Assembly (NCBI RefSeq): GCF_947499585.1 | Contig: NZ_CANMOO010000001.1 | Span: 1,116,001-1,180,000, forward strand | DNA: 64,000 nucleotides | Direction: 5' to 3' | From: an uncultured Allomuricauda sp. | GTDB taxonomy: Bacteria; Bacteroidota; Bacteroidia; Flavobacteriales; Flavobacteriaceae | In this document: in pieces, positions 1-8,564 of the stretch | How positions within the stretch are numbered: position 1 is the first letter of the stretch | Layout of the letters: each line of letters starts with the position of its first letter | Translations under genes and position numbers: made by a program | The notes under the pieces: generated by a model | What the model saw: the letters and a program-made list of their open reading frames with translations, nothing else | Databases searched by the model: none | What the model was told of the DNA's origin: nothing

Positions 1-102
1 AAAACTCTTTTTGAACGATTTTCTAAAAGAGACCATACTAAGCAAGAAGGAAACCGTCTTGGATCCAGACCTTATAAAATCACTTTTATAAAACTCATTT
101 AA
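1..102 (+). CDS. C-terminal end of a truncated gene
   Basis: Frame 1 is open from the first base of the window to a TAA at 100-102, giving the last 33 residues of a protein that starts outside. The tail is basic and ends in a short hydrophobic stretch (ITFIKLI). It lies 17 bp before the next gene on the same strand, so it probably belongs to the same transcription unit as the patatin cluster. No family can be recognised from so little sequence. Confidence 0.5.
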   Translation, partial: KTLFERFSKRDHTKQEGNRLGSRPYKITFIKLI

Positions 103-119
103 AACTTTAAATCATACAA

Positions 120-314
120 ATGAAAAGTAAAAAACCATTGGTGGAAATAGAATACGAGCTTAGGTTGACAAAAAAAATCTTGGAAAAAATCTTGGAGCTC
201 AACAAGGACAAAGAACTTATCTCACCCAGCAACGAAGAGATGGATAAGATAGAGGAAGAGTTGCGTAGCGATTTACGGTTGGAATTCCCCAAGTATAAAA
301 TTCAAAAAAAGTAA
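120..314 (+). CDS. Small charged helical protein, unknown function
   Basis: This 64-residue protein is very rich in Lys and Glu and looks entirely alpha-helical. It has no signal peptide, membrane segment or cysteine. It sits between the partial gene at the left edge and a two-TM protein that begins 4 bp after its stop, which suggests translational coupling. An antisense ORF of similar length covers the same bases. I prefer this strand because all neighbours up to 7447 are on it and the spacing is tight. I do not recognise the family. Confidence 0.55.
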   Translation: MKSKKPLVEIEYELRLTKKILEKILELNKDKELISPSNEEMDKIEEELRSDLRLEFPKYKIQKK

Positions 315-318
315 AAAA

Positions 319-621
319 ATGGAAGCAAATATTTTGAACGAATTGGGCAATCGCATCCAAAACATTGTGATCAAGCCCAAAGTACAGGACAAAAGGGAAA
401 AGAACCGTGGCATCTTGGCCATGGTATTTGTCATTCTTTTCTTCTGTGTCATTTTTGTGACCTTCGTAATTGGTTTTAACACCGCGAATTTTGGCACGGA
501 TGATTATAAAGATCTATTAACCACAGTTTCGTCTATTCTTTCTGGGCCTTTAGGGTTTATCATAGGATTCTACTTTAAAGAAAAGCAATCTCAAGAGCAG
601 AATGTCCAGGAAGATGAATAG
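319..621 (+). CDS. Small two-TM membrane protein, holin-like in size
   Basis: This 100-residue protein has a basic N-terminal segment (residues 1-30), a strongly hydrophobic helix at about 31-53, a short acidic loop, a second helix at about 66-86 ending in the motif GPLGFIIGFYFKE, and an acidic tail. It is an inner-membrane protein by composition. It lies upstream of another membrane-anchored protein and of a patatin and an M15 peptidase. Holins have this size and topology, but nothing in the sequence proves that role; it could equally be a subunit anchoring a partner. Confidence 0.65.
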   Translation: MEANILNELGNRIQNIVIKPKVQDKREKNRGILAMVFVILFFCVIFVTFVIGFNTANFGTDDYKDLLTTVSSILSGPLGFIIGFYFKEKQSQEQNVQEDE

Positions 622-668
622 ACCAGACAAGAAGTCATCATTTAAGTGTAAACAATAAATAGTTTGTA

Positions 669-1088
669 ATGCAAATAAAAGATATTATAGTTACCGTAAG
701 AGAGGCGCTTATAGTGCTCCTGTTTGTATTGTTATTGACAACCCCATCATGGATCAAAAACCGTTTAGAAACTGCAGGATTTCAGAAAATTGATATGGGC
801 TTTGCCGAATGGGAGTCCAGAATAGAAGCGTCAAAAAAGGAAGTGGAAGATGTTAAAAGTACGACCGAAGCTGCCCAATTAAGATTAAACCAAGTTGCGA
901 ACAGGTTGGAAAGTCTGGCCACAAGCCCTTCATACTCCAATCCGGCCGTAATAAAGCGACAGGTGAGTGAATTAAAAATGGAGGTTGATGCATCTACAAT
1001 TAATTTAAAACGTTCTAATGAAGAGCTGGAAAAAAGCTTGGAAAACCATAAAATATTACTGAGAGAAGTACAAACTAGGCAACATTAG
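669..1088 (+). CDS. Membrane-anchored coiled-coil protein
   Basis: The 139-residue protein has one N-terminal transmembrane helix (about residues 10-26) and then a long heptad-rich region (about 48-135) rich in Glu, Lys, Leu and Ser that should form a coiled coil. The topology suggests one TM with the coiled coil projecting from the membrane. It lies between the two-TM protein and the patatin gene on the same strand, with gaps under 50 bp, so these proteins may work together at the envelope. No known family was recognised. Spanin-like or scaffold roles are only guesses. Confidence 0.65.
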   Translation: MQIKDIIVTVREALIVLLFVLLLTTPSWIKNRLETAGFQKIDMGFAEWESRIEASKKEVEDVKSTTEAAQLRLNQVANRLESLATSPSYSNPAVIKRQVSELKMEVDASTINLKRSNEELEKSLENHKILLREVQTRQH

Positions 1089-1114
1089 CATTAAAATAAA
1101 GGTTTACAATAAAC

Positions 1115-2806
1115 ATGGAAGAAGACCAAAAAGTAAAAATTGATCCTTTTAAGGGAATAGGGCTTTGTTTTAGTGGAGGAGGATATAGAGCAACCTTTTA
1201 TTCATTGGGAATTGTGTCGTATCTAAACGAAGTTCAATTTGAAGACAAACCCTTATTGGAAGAAGTCCAAGCAATGAGTTCTGTAAGTGGAGGGACCTTA
1301 TTGGCTGTAGCATACGCCAAAATGGCACAAGAACTAAAAACCGATTTCAAAACATTCTTTAAAACGTTCTATGACACTTTTACCCCTGAAAATGATACAC
1401 TGCTAGAGACCGCTATCAACAAATTAGAAGATGATAAAATTTGGAAAGCAAATGAACATAAAACGAGGTCATTGATTAATGCTTTTGCCCTTGTCTATGC
1501 TGAAATGGATGTGTTCAAAGGAGATTTTTCGCTTTTTGAGACCCCTACATCAAAGCATCTAAAACAAGTGTGTTTTAATGCTACGGATTTCTCATTTGGG
1601 CTTACATATAGGTTTCAAAATGATGGGGATTTTGGTAGCGCCCCATTGGATAACGCATTTGTTAAAGCTTTGCGACCCAAGATCAAGCTAGGTGATGTTA
1701 TTGCTTCTTCCTCCTGTTTTCCATTAGGGTTTGAACCACTCTTGTTTCCTGATGATTATTTCAAAGACCAAAAAGATGAAAATTATCAAAAATTGAAAAG
1801 CTTAAAGCGTTTTGAGAATGGTGTGGGTATAATGGATGGGGGCATTGCGGATAACCAAGGAATTGGCAGCATGATGCTAATCAATGGTAGAATGAAAGGA
1901 GCTCTGAATCTTATTATTGTAAACGATGTAGGCAGTTTTAAGATGAAACCTTGGCAACAAGACGACAGTTACACTAAAAAAGGACCTTCAATTAAGCAAT
2001 TTTTGGCCAAGGCCTTATCGTATTTTAAAATTAAGGCATTGTATATTATTTTGATTTTGATAGGACTTGCATTGATTATCCTTAACTCCATGCATGTTTT
2101 TAATACCTGCAATGAATGTGTTTTGCCAGTATTCTACATTATAGGCAGTATATTGATGGGTATAGGTCTAACGCTAACCTTTTTGGGAGGCCTTGCAACG
2201 ATTGCCACAAAATTGGTGAAAGCAAAAATCGCTTCCCTTTTCAGAAAAAACGTCCCTGAAGTATTGTTGGACGATATAATCACCTTTAAAAAACTGGACA
2301 TCGGCCTTGTACAGCAGATGCTTACAAATAGATTGACTTCCACAGTAAAAATGGTCAATGATGTTTTTTTGAAACAACTACGTCGCTTAAACTACGATTT
2401 GTTCTATTCCAAAAGCTCGCTAATACATAAGCGAATCACCACAACGGTATATAAACTTAATGGACAGGAAACCGCTTACTCAGGCGGTACTCCAAAATAC
2501 AATGAACTAATTAAACCTGCTCCAAGTTCACTTTTAAAAGACGTGTGCCTAACAGCTTCAGAGACCCCAACAACACTTTGGTGGGACAAGGAGGATATTT
2601 TGAAAAACCGTATGGATACCCTTATTGCCTGCGGACAATTTACATTATGTTATGAGTTGATGGAATACATTATTGAACTTAGGAATTCTAAGCACGATTT
2701 AGATCTTGATTTTGATGCTTTGGATGAGGTGGACAACCAATTGAAAAAACATTGGATTGCCTTTAATAAGGACCCATTTTTTTTAGTTAAAGCAATGAAG
2801 AAATGA
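1115..2806 (+). CDS. Patatin-like phospholipase with C-terminal membrane hairpin
   Basis: The protein (563 aa) has the patatin lipid acyl-hydrolase signatures: oxyanion-hole motif GGGYR at residues 21-25, the nucleophile in SVSGG at 56-60 (Ser58; the first Gly of GxSxG is replaced by Ser) and the catalytic Asp in DGG at 241-243. Two hydrophobic helices follow at about 309-328 and 336-363, then a roughly 200-residue C-terminal region I do not recognise. It probably cleaves acyl esters of membrane phospholipids while anchored in the membrane. Patatins serve as effectors in CBASS and other anti-phage systems, but no nucleotidyltransferase or other sensor is visible here. It is the largest gene of the cluster at 1-4664. 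Confidence 0.88.
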   Translation: MEEDQKVKIDPFKGIGLCFSGGGYRATFYSLGIVSYLNEVQFEDKPLLEEVQAMSSVSGGTLLAVAYAKMAQELKTDFKTFFKTFYDTFTPENDTLLETAINKLEDDKIWKANEHKTRSLINAFALVYAEMDVFKGDFSLFETPTSKHLKQVCFNATDFSFGLTYRFQNDGDFGSAPLDNAFVKALRPKIKLGDVIASSSCFPLGFEPLLFPDDYFKDQKDENYQKLKSLKRFENGVGIMDGGIADNQGIGSMMLINGRMKGALNLIIVNDVGSFKMKPWQQDDSYTKKGPSIKQFLAKALSYFKIKALYIILILIGLALIILNSMHVFNTCNECVLPVFYIIGSILMGIGLTLTFLGGLATIATKLVKAKIASLFRKNVPEVLLDDIITFKKLDIGLVQQMLTNRLTSTVKMVNDVFLKQLRRLNYDLFYSKSSLIHKRITTTVYKLNGQETAYSGGTPKYNELIKPAPSSLLKDVCLTASETPTTLWWDKEDILKNRMDTLIACGQFTLCYELMEYIIELRNSKHDLDLDFDALDEVDNQLKKHWIAFNKDPFFLVKAMKK

Positions 2807-2861
2807 GTATTTTATAGTTAAGCATACTTCATAAAGTTGAAAATAATTAAAAGTAGGAAAA

Positions 2862-3266
2862 ATGCAACTTACCAAGAACTTTTATAAGATTGAATTTGAA
2901 AGTCGTGATGGGGCCAAGATGCCGGATCATGTAATCCAAAATATAAAGGAACTTGCCGATAACCTTCAAAAGGTAAGGGATATATTGGCAGAAGCCATAA
3001 ACATAAACAGTGGCTATAGAAGCGAAGCACATAACAAGATTGTTGGTGGGGTGAAGAACTCGCAGCATTTGTTAGGAAAAGCCGCTGATGTTTCCATGAA
3101 GAACTATACTTCTAAAGAACTTGCGGTTATTTTTGAAGATTTAATTTTAAATGGCGTTATAAAGGAAGGTGGACTGGGGCTTTATAATGGTTTTGTCCAT
3201 TATGATATTAGGGGCACACGTGCCCGTTGGAATCTTTCAACCAAGTATAAGGACTTCTATAAGTAA
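2862..3266 (+). CDS. Peptidase M15-family peptidoglycan hydrolase
   Basis: The 134-residue protein matches the short M15A / D-Ala-D-Ala carboxypeptidase-like fold: SGYRSEAHN at residues 50-58, zinc-ligand motif SQHLLGKAAD with His69 and Asp76, and a second His in VHYD at 113. The family hydrolyses peptide bonds in peptidoglycan and is common as phage endolysins and in prophages. There is no signal peptide, so the enzyme would need help to reach the periplasm, again like an endolysin. It sits 55 bp after the patatin gene and 11 bp before an unknown gene on the same strand. Confidence 0.85.
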   Translation: MQLTKNFYKIEFESRDGAKMPDHVIQNIKELADNLQKVRDILAEAININSGYRSEAHNKIVGGVKNSQHLLGKAADVSMKNYTSKELAVIFEDLILNGVIKEGGLGLYNGFVHYDIRGTRARWNLSTKYKDFYK

Positions 3267-3277
3267 ACAAAAACAAT

Positions 3278-3700
3278 ATGGCAGAAATTGATATAAGCTT
3301 CAAATTAGAAGAAGAGAAAGCAAAGGTTTTTTTAAAAGTATTGAGCAATGTGGGACAGAACACCACGAATGCTACTGTTAGACAGGTTATGAAGCATTTG
3401 CATCAAAACATTAAGAAAGATGTATGGGCAGAAGATTATACAGAATCATTGTTCATCGCGAAACTTACTAAAGAGACGGGCGTAATAGGAATACATAAAA
3501 ATTCTAGCCTAAAAAACTATGTAAGACTCAGTAATCATGCAATGATTCATTATGTGCCTAATTGGTGCAACATGGTTTTAAAAAAAGTTGCTGTCGCAGG
3601 GAATTTAGGCAAGCCTCCTAAAAAGATAACCCCTCAACAGACCGTAAAAACTAAAAAAGTATCTGACCTTATTAAATTGATTGTCAATGCACTTCCATAG
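3278..3700 (+). CDS. Unknown cytoplasmic protein next to M15 peptidase
   Basis: The 140-residue protein lacks a signal peptide and TM segments. It has a helical N-terminal half, a central region with NHAMIHYVPNWCN, and a basic Lys/Pro-rich linker near residues 110-128. No family was recognised. Its start is 11 bp after the M15 gene and its 3' end overlaps the next gene by 14 bp, so it is surely in the same transcript. Confidence 0.6.
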   Translation: MAEIDISFKLEEEKAKVFLKVLSNVGQNTTNATVRQVMKHLHQNIKKDVWAEDYTESLFIAKLTKETGVIGIHKNSSLKNYVRLSNHAMIHYVPNWCNMVLKKVAVAGNLGKPPKKITPQQTVKTKKVSDLIKLIVNALP

Positions 3701-4664
3701 GTTTCAACTTCAGATTTTATTAGTGTTCGCATTTTTATTTTCGAATATAGGTCAAGCACAAGACCTTAAGTTTCAGGTAGGTCAATCTATTGATAATGAA
3801 ACTACGAAAAACAAGGCGGCAACTATCATCGCTAGTTTTCCTAGGGACTCTGTTAGCAATTCCCATAGCATTCAAGGGTTTCTAGAACTTGGGTTAAATT
3901 TTCCGGATAATACCATAAAAAGCTATTCGATAAGTGCTTTCGTAGAAAAGCACAGTAATACATTAATAAGTAAAAGGCAGGATGTAACCCAATTTGGGGG
4001 GCAACTTACTTTTCATTTATGGGAAAAATCCCAATTCTTTTTATTAAAAAAATATAAAGTTAGATTTCTAGGAACTGCCAGATATTCTCATGACCATATT
4101 GCGGAAACAGATGGCGGTCAGTATCTTTTGCATTTTAACCTTGCTCCAAAACTAGGGGGAGGAAACTTTGGAGATGCTTTTCTCAATATTGAAAACATTT
4201 ACCCCGGTGATGAATATAAAAATTATCAGAACGACTCAAATAATGAAAATCCTGATCCAAAGAAAAGATTCCCTTCTGATTTTATTCAATTTTCTAGTTC
4301 ACATACCTTTGGTGTTGAATACATTTCTAATGAAGAATTGCTTTTAGGAAATCTTGCCTATACAGTCAATATATATCCATTAAGTGGATTGTTATACCGT
4401 ACATTCGAGCAATATCGTATGTTACAATTCTCTTTTGGAATTGATAATCGATTTAATATTAATTCTCAAAATACAGAACTCTTTATAGGTAGCTTGTTGA
4501 CAGCATCTGCAGGAGTTAATTTTTTAATTAACGCAGAAAAAGGGTATCAACTTGGCTTGGCGTATTCTTATCAGGAAGGAGGTCATGCTTTGCAAGGTCT
4601 CTCTGACCAAGTATTCTCACAGTTGGTATTAACTGCCAGGCTGGTACTGGATAATTCAAAATAA
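3687..4664 (+). CDS. Secreted or outer-membrane protein, beta-rich
   Basis: I start this gene at the ATG at 3687. An in-frame TTG at 3681 only adds two residues. The first 24 or so residues form a Sec signal peptide with a cleavage site near GQAQD. The rest (about 300 aa) alternates hydrophobic and polar residues with many aromatic strands and ends with a strand-like LTARLVLDNSK, consistent with an outer-membrane barrel. It closes the cluster. No family was recognised. Confidence 0.7.
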   Translation: MHFHRFQLQILLVFAFLFSNIGQAQDLKFQVGQSIDNETTKNKAATIIASFPRDSVSNSHSIQGFLELGLNFPDNTIKSYSISAFVEKHSNTLISKRQDVTQFGGQLTFHLWEKSQFFLLKKYKVRFLGTARYSHDHIAETDGGQYLLHFNLAPKLGGGNFGDAFLNIENIYPGDEYKNYQNDSNNENPDPKKRFPSDFIQFSSSHTFGVEYISNEELLLGNLAYTVNIYPLSGLLYRTFEQYRMLQFSFGIDNRFNINSQNTELFIGSLLTASAGVNFLINAEKGYQLGLAYSYQEGGHALQGLSDQVFSQLVLTARLVLDNSK

Positions 4665-4686
4665 GCAATACAGATTTTAATTAAGA

Positions 4687-4709
4687 GCGGTTAGAAACTG
4701 CCGCCTTTT
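4687..4709 (+). terminator. Weak rho-independent terminator candidate
   Basis: GCGG at 4687-4690 can pair with CCGC at 4701-4704 around a 10-nt loop and is followed by CTTTT. The stem is only four pairs, so this is a weak call. Its place between the patatin cluster and the helicase promoter fits. Confidence 0.35.
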
Positions 4710-4774
4710 AAATTGTAATTCTTTTAAAAAGGAATTCCTACTATTATTTACACGCTTCTCGGATTTCGTGTGCC

Positions 4775-4782
4775 TATCTTTG
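4775..4782 (+). promoter_or_regulatory. TAnnTTTG promoter -7 element for the helicase gene
   Basis: TATCTTTG matches the Bacteroidota -7 consensus TAnnTTTG and lies 14 bp before the ATG at 4797. No clear -33 TTG is seen at the expected distance. Its position argues against the in-frame GTG at 4770 as the start codon, because that codon would lie upstream of the promoter core. Confidence 0.45.
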
Positions 4783-4796
4783 CTCAAATTTATTTT

Positions 4797-6128
4797 ATGT
4801 CAAAAGAGTTTTCCGACTTAGGAATTAACGAACAACTACAACAGACTTTAGTTGAATTAAATATTTCTATTCCCACAGATATTCAAAAGAAAACAATTCC
4901 AATACTATTAAATCAAAAAGAGGATGTAGTTGCTTTGGCAAAAACGGGAACGGGTAAGACCGCAGCATTCGGCTTGCCCTTAATACAATTGATTGATTCA
5001 AAAAATACCGAAGTACAAGCAGTAATATTAGCTCCCACGCGAGAATTAGGGCAACAAATCTATACCAACCTAGTTTCTTTTACCACACATAGCCCATCAA
5101 TTTCTATTGCGGCTGTCTGTGGTGGTATTCCCATTAAACCTCAAATAGAACGCTTAAAAACAACAACACATATTGTTGTGGCTACTCCAGGGCGACTAAT
5201 TGATTTGGTGCAGCGTAAGGCCGTCAACGTTCAAAATTTAAAGTATTTGGTCTTAGATGAAGCTGACGAAATGGTAAGCGCATTAAAGAAAGATCTGGAT
5301 GTTATTGCAAAGGAAATTCCCAAATCTAGAAGAACACTTTTGTTTACGGCGACCATGCCAGGCACGGTAAAACAGTTGGTGCAGAACTATATGTCCAAAC
5401 AGGTGGTGCACCTAGAAGCAGATATGGCAAAGGTTGGCCATCAAGGTATAGATCATCAATACGTGGTGGTAGAACCCATAGAGAAGTTGGAAGTATTGCT
5501 TCACTTTCTAAATACTAAAGAAGGGGAGCGCGGTATTATTTTCTGTAAAACCAAGGCTGCCGTTAATAAATTGGCAAAGAAACTGGCCATTAACAAATTC
5601 TCATCTGGTGCTATTCATGGGAGTTTGACCCAAGGGATACGCGACCGAATCATGGGACAATTTAGAGAAGGGTATATTGATATTCTAGTGGCTACGGATT
5701 TAGCAGCGCGTGGTATTGATGTCAAAGAAACTTCATACGTTGTTAATTACCATCTACCAGATACATATGAAGCCTATGTGCACAGAAGTGGTAGAACGGC
5801 TAGGGCAGGAGCAAAGGGACTCTCTTTAAGCATTATACAACAAGAAGAAGTTATAGATATTCCTGATTTGGAAGAAGAGTTAGGTATTGTTTTTAGTGAA
5901 TTCAAAAAGCAAAATGCTGAAAGCAGGGAAGAAACCAATTTGGTTTTGTGGGCTAAAAAAATATTTAAGACCAAGCCCAACCGTACCATTTCTAATGAGG
6001 CCAAGGAAAAAATAAAAACCATATTTCATCATTTGACGAAAGAAGAATTGATAGAAAAAGTACTGGCAGATTCTTTAACACAGAACACTAGTGTAAATTC
6101 AAAAACTGAGACTTCTAAAAAGAAGTAA
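4797..6128 (+). CDS. DEAD-box RNA helicase
   Basis: This 443-residue ATP-dependent RNA helicase carries a complete motif set in order: Q motif (PTDIQ), AKTGTGKT, PTRELGQQ, TPGRLID, DEAD, TAT, IIFCKT, ATDLAARGID and HRSGRTAR. Both RecA domains are present, with a short C-terminal tail of about 75 residues rather than an RNA-binding domain. Such enzymes unwind short RNA duplexes in ribosome assembly and mRNA turnover. The start at 4797 is preferred over the in-frame GTG at 4770. A second helicase gene follows after 5 bp, so they are co-transcribed. Confidence 0.95.
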   Translation: MSKEFSDLGINEQLQQTLVELNISIPTDIQKKTIPILLNQKEDVVALAKTGTGKTAAFGLPLIQLIDSKNTEVQAVILAPTRELGQQIYTNLVSFTTHSPSISIAAVCGGIPIKPQIERLKTTTHIVVATPGRLIDLVQRKAVNVQNLKYLVLDEADEMVSALKKDLDVIAKEIPKSRRTLLFTATMPGTVKQLVQNYMSKQVVHLEADMAKVGHQGIDHQYVVVEPIEKLEVLLHFLNTKEGERGIIFCKTKAAVNKLAKKLAINKFSSGAIHGSLTQGIRDRIMGQFREGYIDILVATDLAARGIDVKETSYVVNYHLPDTYEAYVHRSGRTARAGAKGLSLSIIQQEEVIDIPDLEEELGIVFSEFKKQNAESREETNLVLWAKKIFKTKPNRTISNEAKEKIKTIFHHLTKEELIEKVLADSLTQNTSVNSKTETSKKK

Positions 6129-6133
6129 AATCT

Positions 6134-7447
6134 ATGGCCAATAGCATTCGAGAACAACAAGATATTTTAGAAAAATTAAAAATATATGCACTGAATCCAA
6201 TGCAGGAAGAAGCTATTGCTGTCATTGAAAAAACTACGAATACCGTTTTGCTGTCTCCGACGGGTACAGGCAAGACTTTGGCTTTTCTATTGCCTCTTAT
6301 GAAAGCATTGGATTCAGAATGCGCTCAAGTGCAGGCGTTGATTCTAGTGCCTTCTCGGGAGCTGGCCATACAAATAGAACAAGTAGTTCGCAATATGGGT
6401 TCAGGTTTTAAGGTAAATGCGGTGTATGGCGGCAGACCCATGGCTAAAGATAAAATTGAATTAAAACATGTTCCAGCCATTTTAATAGGAACGCCGGGCA
6501 GAATTGTAGATCATTTTAGCAATGACCGTTTTTCAAAAACAAGTATTAAAACACTCATATTGGATGAGTTTGATAAGTCGTTGGAAACAGGTTTTGAGAA
6601 TGAGATGAGGGCAATCATAAATCAATTGCCCCATTTGAACAAACGCATTTTAACCTCGGCAACGCAGGGTGTTAAGATTCCTGGTTTTGTGCGATTGGAA
6701 ACTCCTACGACCATCAATTATTTAAAAGACAGAAAAGTATCCAAACTAGCCATTAAAACAGTGGTTGCTGCTGATAAGAATAAGTTACAGACCCTAGTGG
6801 CCCTGTTGCTTCATATTGGCAATGAACCCGGAATCATTTTTTGCAATTTCAAGGATAGTATTGACTGTGTGAGTGCTTATTTGGATAAAAACCGTATTAA
6901 TTACGCCTGTTTTTCTGGCGGCATGGAGCAAAGAGACAGAGAACGTTCTTTGATTAAGTTTAGAAACGGCACATGCCAAGTACTGATCGCTACCGATTTG
7001 GCGGCAAGGGGTATAGACATTCCAGAAATGAAATATATCGTTCATTATGAGCTTCCTAGGACTGTAGAAGAGTTTACCCACAGAAATGGTAGAACAGCGC
7101 GGGTAAATGCAAAAGGAACGGCATATGTCTTGCAATGGAAAAAGGAGCACTTGCCTCAGTTTATTAAAAGAGATAAACCAGCAGATATTTCTAAAAAAGC
7201 ACCTCATAAACCTCAATTTTGGGAAACCCTGTTTATTTCAGGGGGAAGAAAAGATAAAATCTCAAAAGGAGATATCGCTGGCTTATTTTTTAAACAAGGT
7301 GCTATCAACAAGGACCAATTGGGCATTATTGAGCTAAAGCTAGATTGTGCATTTGTTGCCGTTCCACTATCCAAGGCGCATGAATTGGTTGAAAAATTGA
7401 ATAATACGCGATTAAAAAAGAAAAAAGTTCGTGTAACGGTAGTATAA
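6134..7447 (+). CDS. DbpA-like DEAD-box helicase with DEFD in motif II
   Basis: The 437-residue protein has SPTGTGKT, PSRELAIQ, TPGRIVD, TSAT, IIFCNF, ATDLAARGID and HRNGRTAR. Motif II reads DEFD instead of DEAD, keeping the first Asp-Glu pair needed for Mg-ATP. The last 75 residues, from about KDKISKGDIAGLF, resemble the RRM-like DbpA RNA-binding domain that targets 23S rRNA in E. coli DbpA, so a ribosome-assembly role is likely. It starts 5 bp after the preceding helicase gene and converges with a degenerate helicase-like gene 2 bp downstream. Confidence 0.9.
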   Translation: MANSIREQQDILEKLKIYALNPMQEEAIAVIEKTTNTVLLSPTGTGKTLAFLLPLMKALDSECAQVQALILVPSRELAIQIEQVVRNMGSGFKVNAVYGGRPMAKDKIELKHVPAILIGTPGRIVDHFSNDRFSKTSIKTLILDEFDKSLETGFENEMRAIINQLPHLNKRILTSATQGVKIPGFVRLETPTTINYLKDRKVSKLAIKTVVAADKNKLQTLVALLLHIGNEPGIIFCNFKDSIDCVSAYLDKNRINYACFSGGMEQRDRERSLIKFRNGTCQVLIATDLAARGIDIPEMKYIVHYELPRTVEEFTHRNGRTARVNAKGTAYVLQWKKEHLPQFIKRDKPADISKKAPHKPQFWETLFISGGRKDKISKGDIAGLFFKQGAINKDQLGIIELKLDCAFVAVPLSKAHELVEKLNNTRLKKKKVRVTVV

Positions 7448-7449
7448 GA

Positions 7450-8073
7450 TTACTCTTTCGCTTCTATTTTAACATACCGAGCACCTTCCATAAAAAATTC
7501 CTTCAAGCGTTTTAATTTTGGATGCAGGTTTTCTGAATACATAACATACTGGCATTTTCTTATGCTTTCTGCAGTTGTGGTCAAAGCTGTATATTCACTT
7601 TTATGCCTTAAAAAATCGGCATCCTCTATGCTGCATATTTTTAATTCTGAAATGCTTACCCCATTGTTTAAAAATAATTTTTGAAGTGTCTTAGGAATGG
7701 TAATAAGAATATCAATGCCCATATAAATTTCTGACTTTTGGACATCTATATGTAATTCTTCATAGCTGGCATAGATCCTTAGTGAACTGTACTTGGCGTA
7801 GTTAAAAAAAGCATCATACAATTCCAAAACTTTACTTTTGTTTTCAGCAATTACAAGAGCTCTTGGCGCGTTTCCCAAAGCCTCACACTTTAACTTATGC
7901 AAGGTTGTGAGTATTAAGGCAGTAGTCTTTCCGCTATCTTTTGGAGCAGTGCAGAAAACATTGGCGCCACTTTTTATAATAGGGATGCTTTTTTTTTGAA
8001 AAGCAGTAGGGCTTTCTATGGAAAAACGTTCTAAAGCTTCAAGCAAATGGGAGTGTAATTTTTTAAATGGCAT
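7450..8073 (-). CDS. Truncated, degenerate DEAD-box helicase-like protein (one RecA domain)
   Basis: The 207-residue protein looks like the N-terminal RecA domain of a DEAD-box helicase. A Q-motif-like AFQKKSIPII is followed by a P-loop variant APKDSGKT, and motif II has decayed to IEDAD. The second RecA domain (helicase C) is absent. The ATG at 8073 is the only sensible start. With its Walker A Lys kept but DEAD lost, it may bind nucleotide or RNA without unwinding, or be a decaying paralogue of the two helicases next door. It is convergent with the DbpA-like gene. Confidence 0.75.
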   Translation of the reverse strand: MPFKKLHSHLLEALERFSIESPTAFQKKSIPIIKSGANVFCTAPKDSGKTTALILTTLHKLKCEALGNAPRALVIAENKSKVLELYDAFFNYAKYSSLRIYASYEELHIDVQKSEIYMGIDILITIPKTLQKLFLNNGVSISELKICSIEDADFLRHKSEYTALTTTAESIRKCQYVMYSENLHPKLKRLKEFFMEGARYVKIEAKE

Positions 8074-8149
8074 ACCTTTTATATAATGAAATTGTACTGG
8101 GGAACCTTATTGTTTTGATAATGCAAATATACTATCAAAGAATAGGAAG

Positions 8150-8497
8150 TCAGTTTGTCTTTTCAGCTGTCATATCGAGCTCAATGTCTTTGCTCCATGC
8201 ACATAACTGATTTAGTATAGGCAACAGTCTTTCCCCTTTTTCTGTTAAGGAATATTCCACTCTAGGCGGAATTTCGGCATAAGATTCCCTAATCACAATT
8301 CCCCTGAGTTCCATTTCCTTTAATTGGTTGGCAAGAACTTTTCTGCTTATTTTATCTATTCTGATAGCCAGTTCTCCAAATCTCAGTTTTCGATTCGCCA
8401 ACATGTATACGATTATTGAGGTCCACTTGTTTCCAATAATATTCATGGAATGTGTAATGGGACATTCGTTGGGGTTCTCTATTAATTTTCTTGCCAT
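8150..8497 (-). CDS. HxlR-family transcriptional regulator
   Basis: The 115-residue winged-helix protein has the family landmarks: a conserved Cys near the N-terminus (NECPITHSMNIIGNKW), a helix-turn-helix around SRKVLANQLKEMELRGIV, and a wing (PPRVEYSLTEKGERLLPIL). I chose the ATG at 8497; the open frame extends upstream to a TTG at 8533, but that would overlap the operator candidate at 8500-8519. HxlR proteins with this Cys often sense electrophiles or quinones. The divergent old yellow enzyme operon is the likely target. Confidence 0.9.
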   Translation of the reverse strand: MARKLIENPNECPITHSMNIIGNKWTSIIVYMLANRKLRFGELAIRIDKISRKVLANQLKEMELRGIVIRESYAEIPPRVEYSLTEKGERLLPILNQLCAWSKDIELDMTAEKTN

Positions 8498-8499
8498 AT

Positions 8500-8519
8500 T
8501 AGTTACCTTTTGGTTACTA
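8500..8519. promoter_or_regulatory. HxlR operator candidate (proximal copy)
   Basis: TAGTTACCTTTTGGTTACTA is a near-perfect inverted repeat (8-bp arms with one mismatch, 4-bp centre). It lies 2 bp before the HxlR start codon and resembles the copy at 8565-8583, so the regulator probably binds both. Confidence 0.5.
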
Positions 8520-8564
8520 CTTTCTTGCAACAAATTTATAATAATATCTTTTATAAACCAATAA

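Noticed and set aside
1115..2806. Patatin as a CBASS effector (CapV)
   Set aside because: No CD-NTase or Cap accessory gene is visible next to it; the left flank is unknown, so it cannot be excluded.
4770..4796. GTG start for the first DEAD-box helicase
   Set aside because: It would lie upstream of the TATCTTTG promoter element and adds nine non-conserved residues; ATG at 4797 is better.
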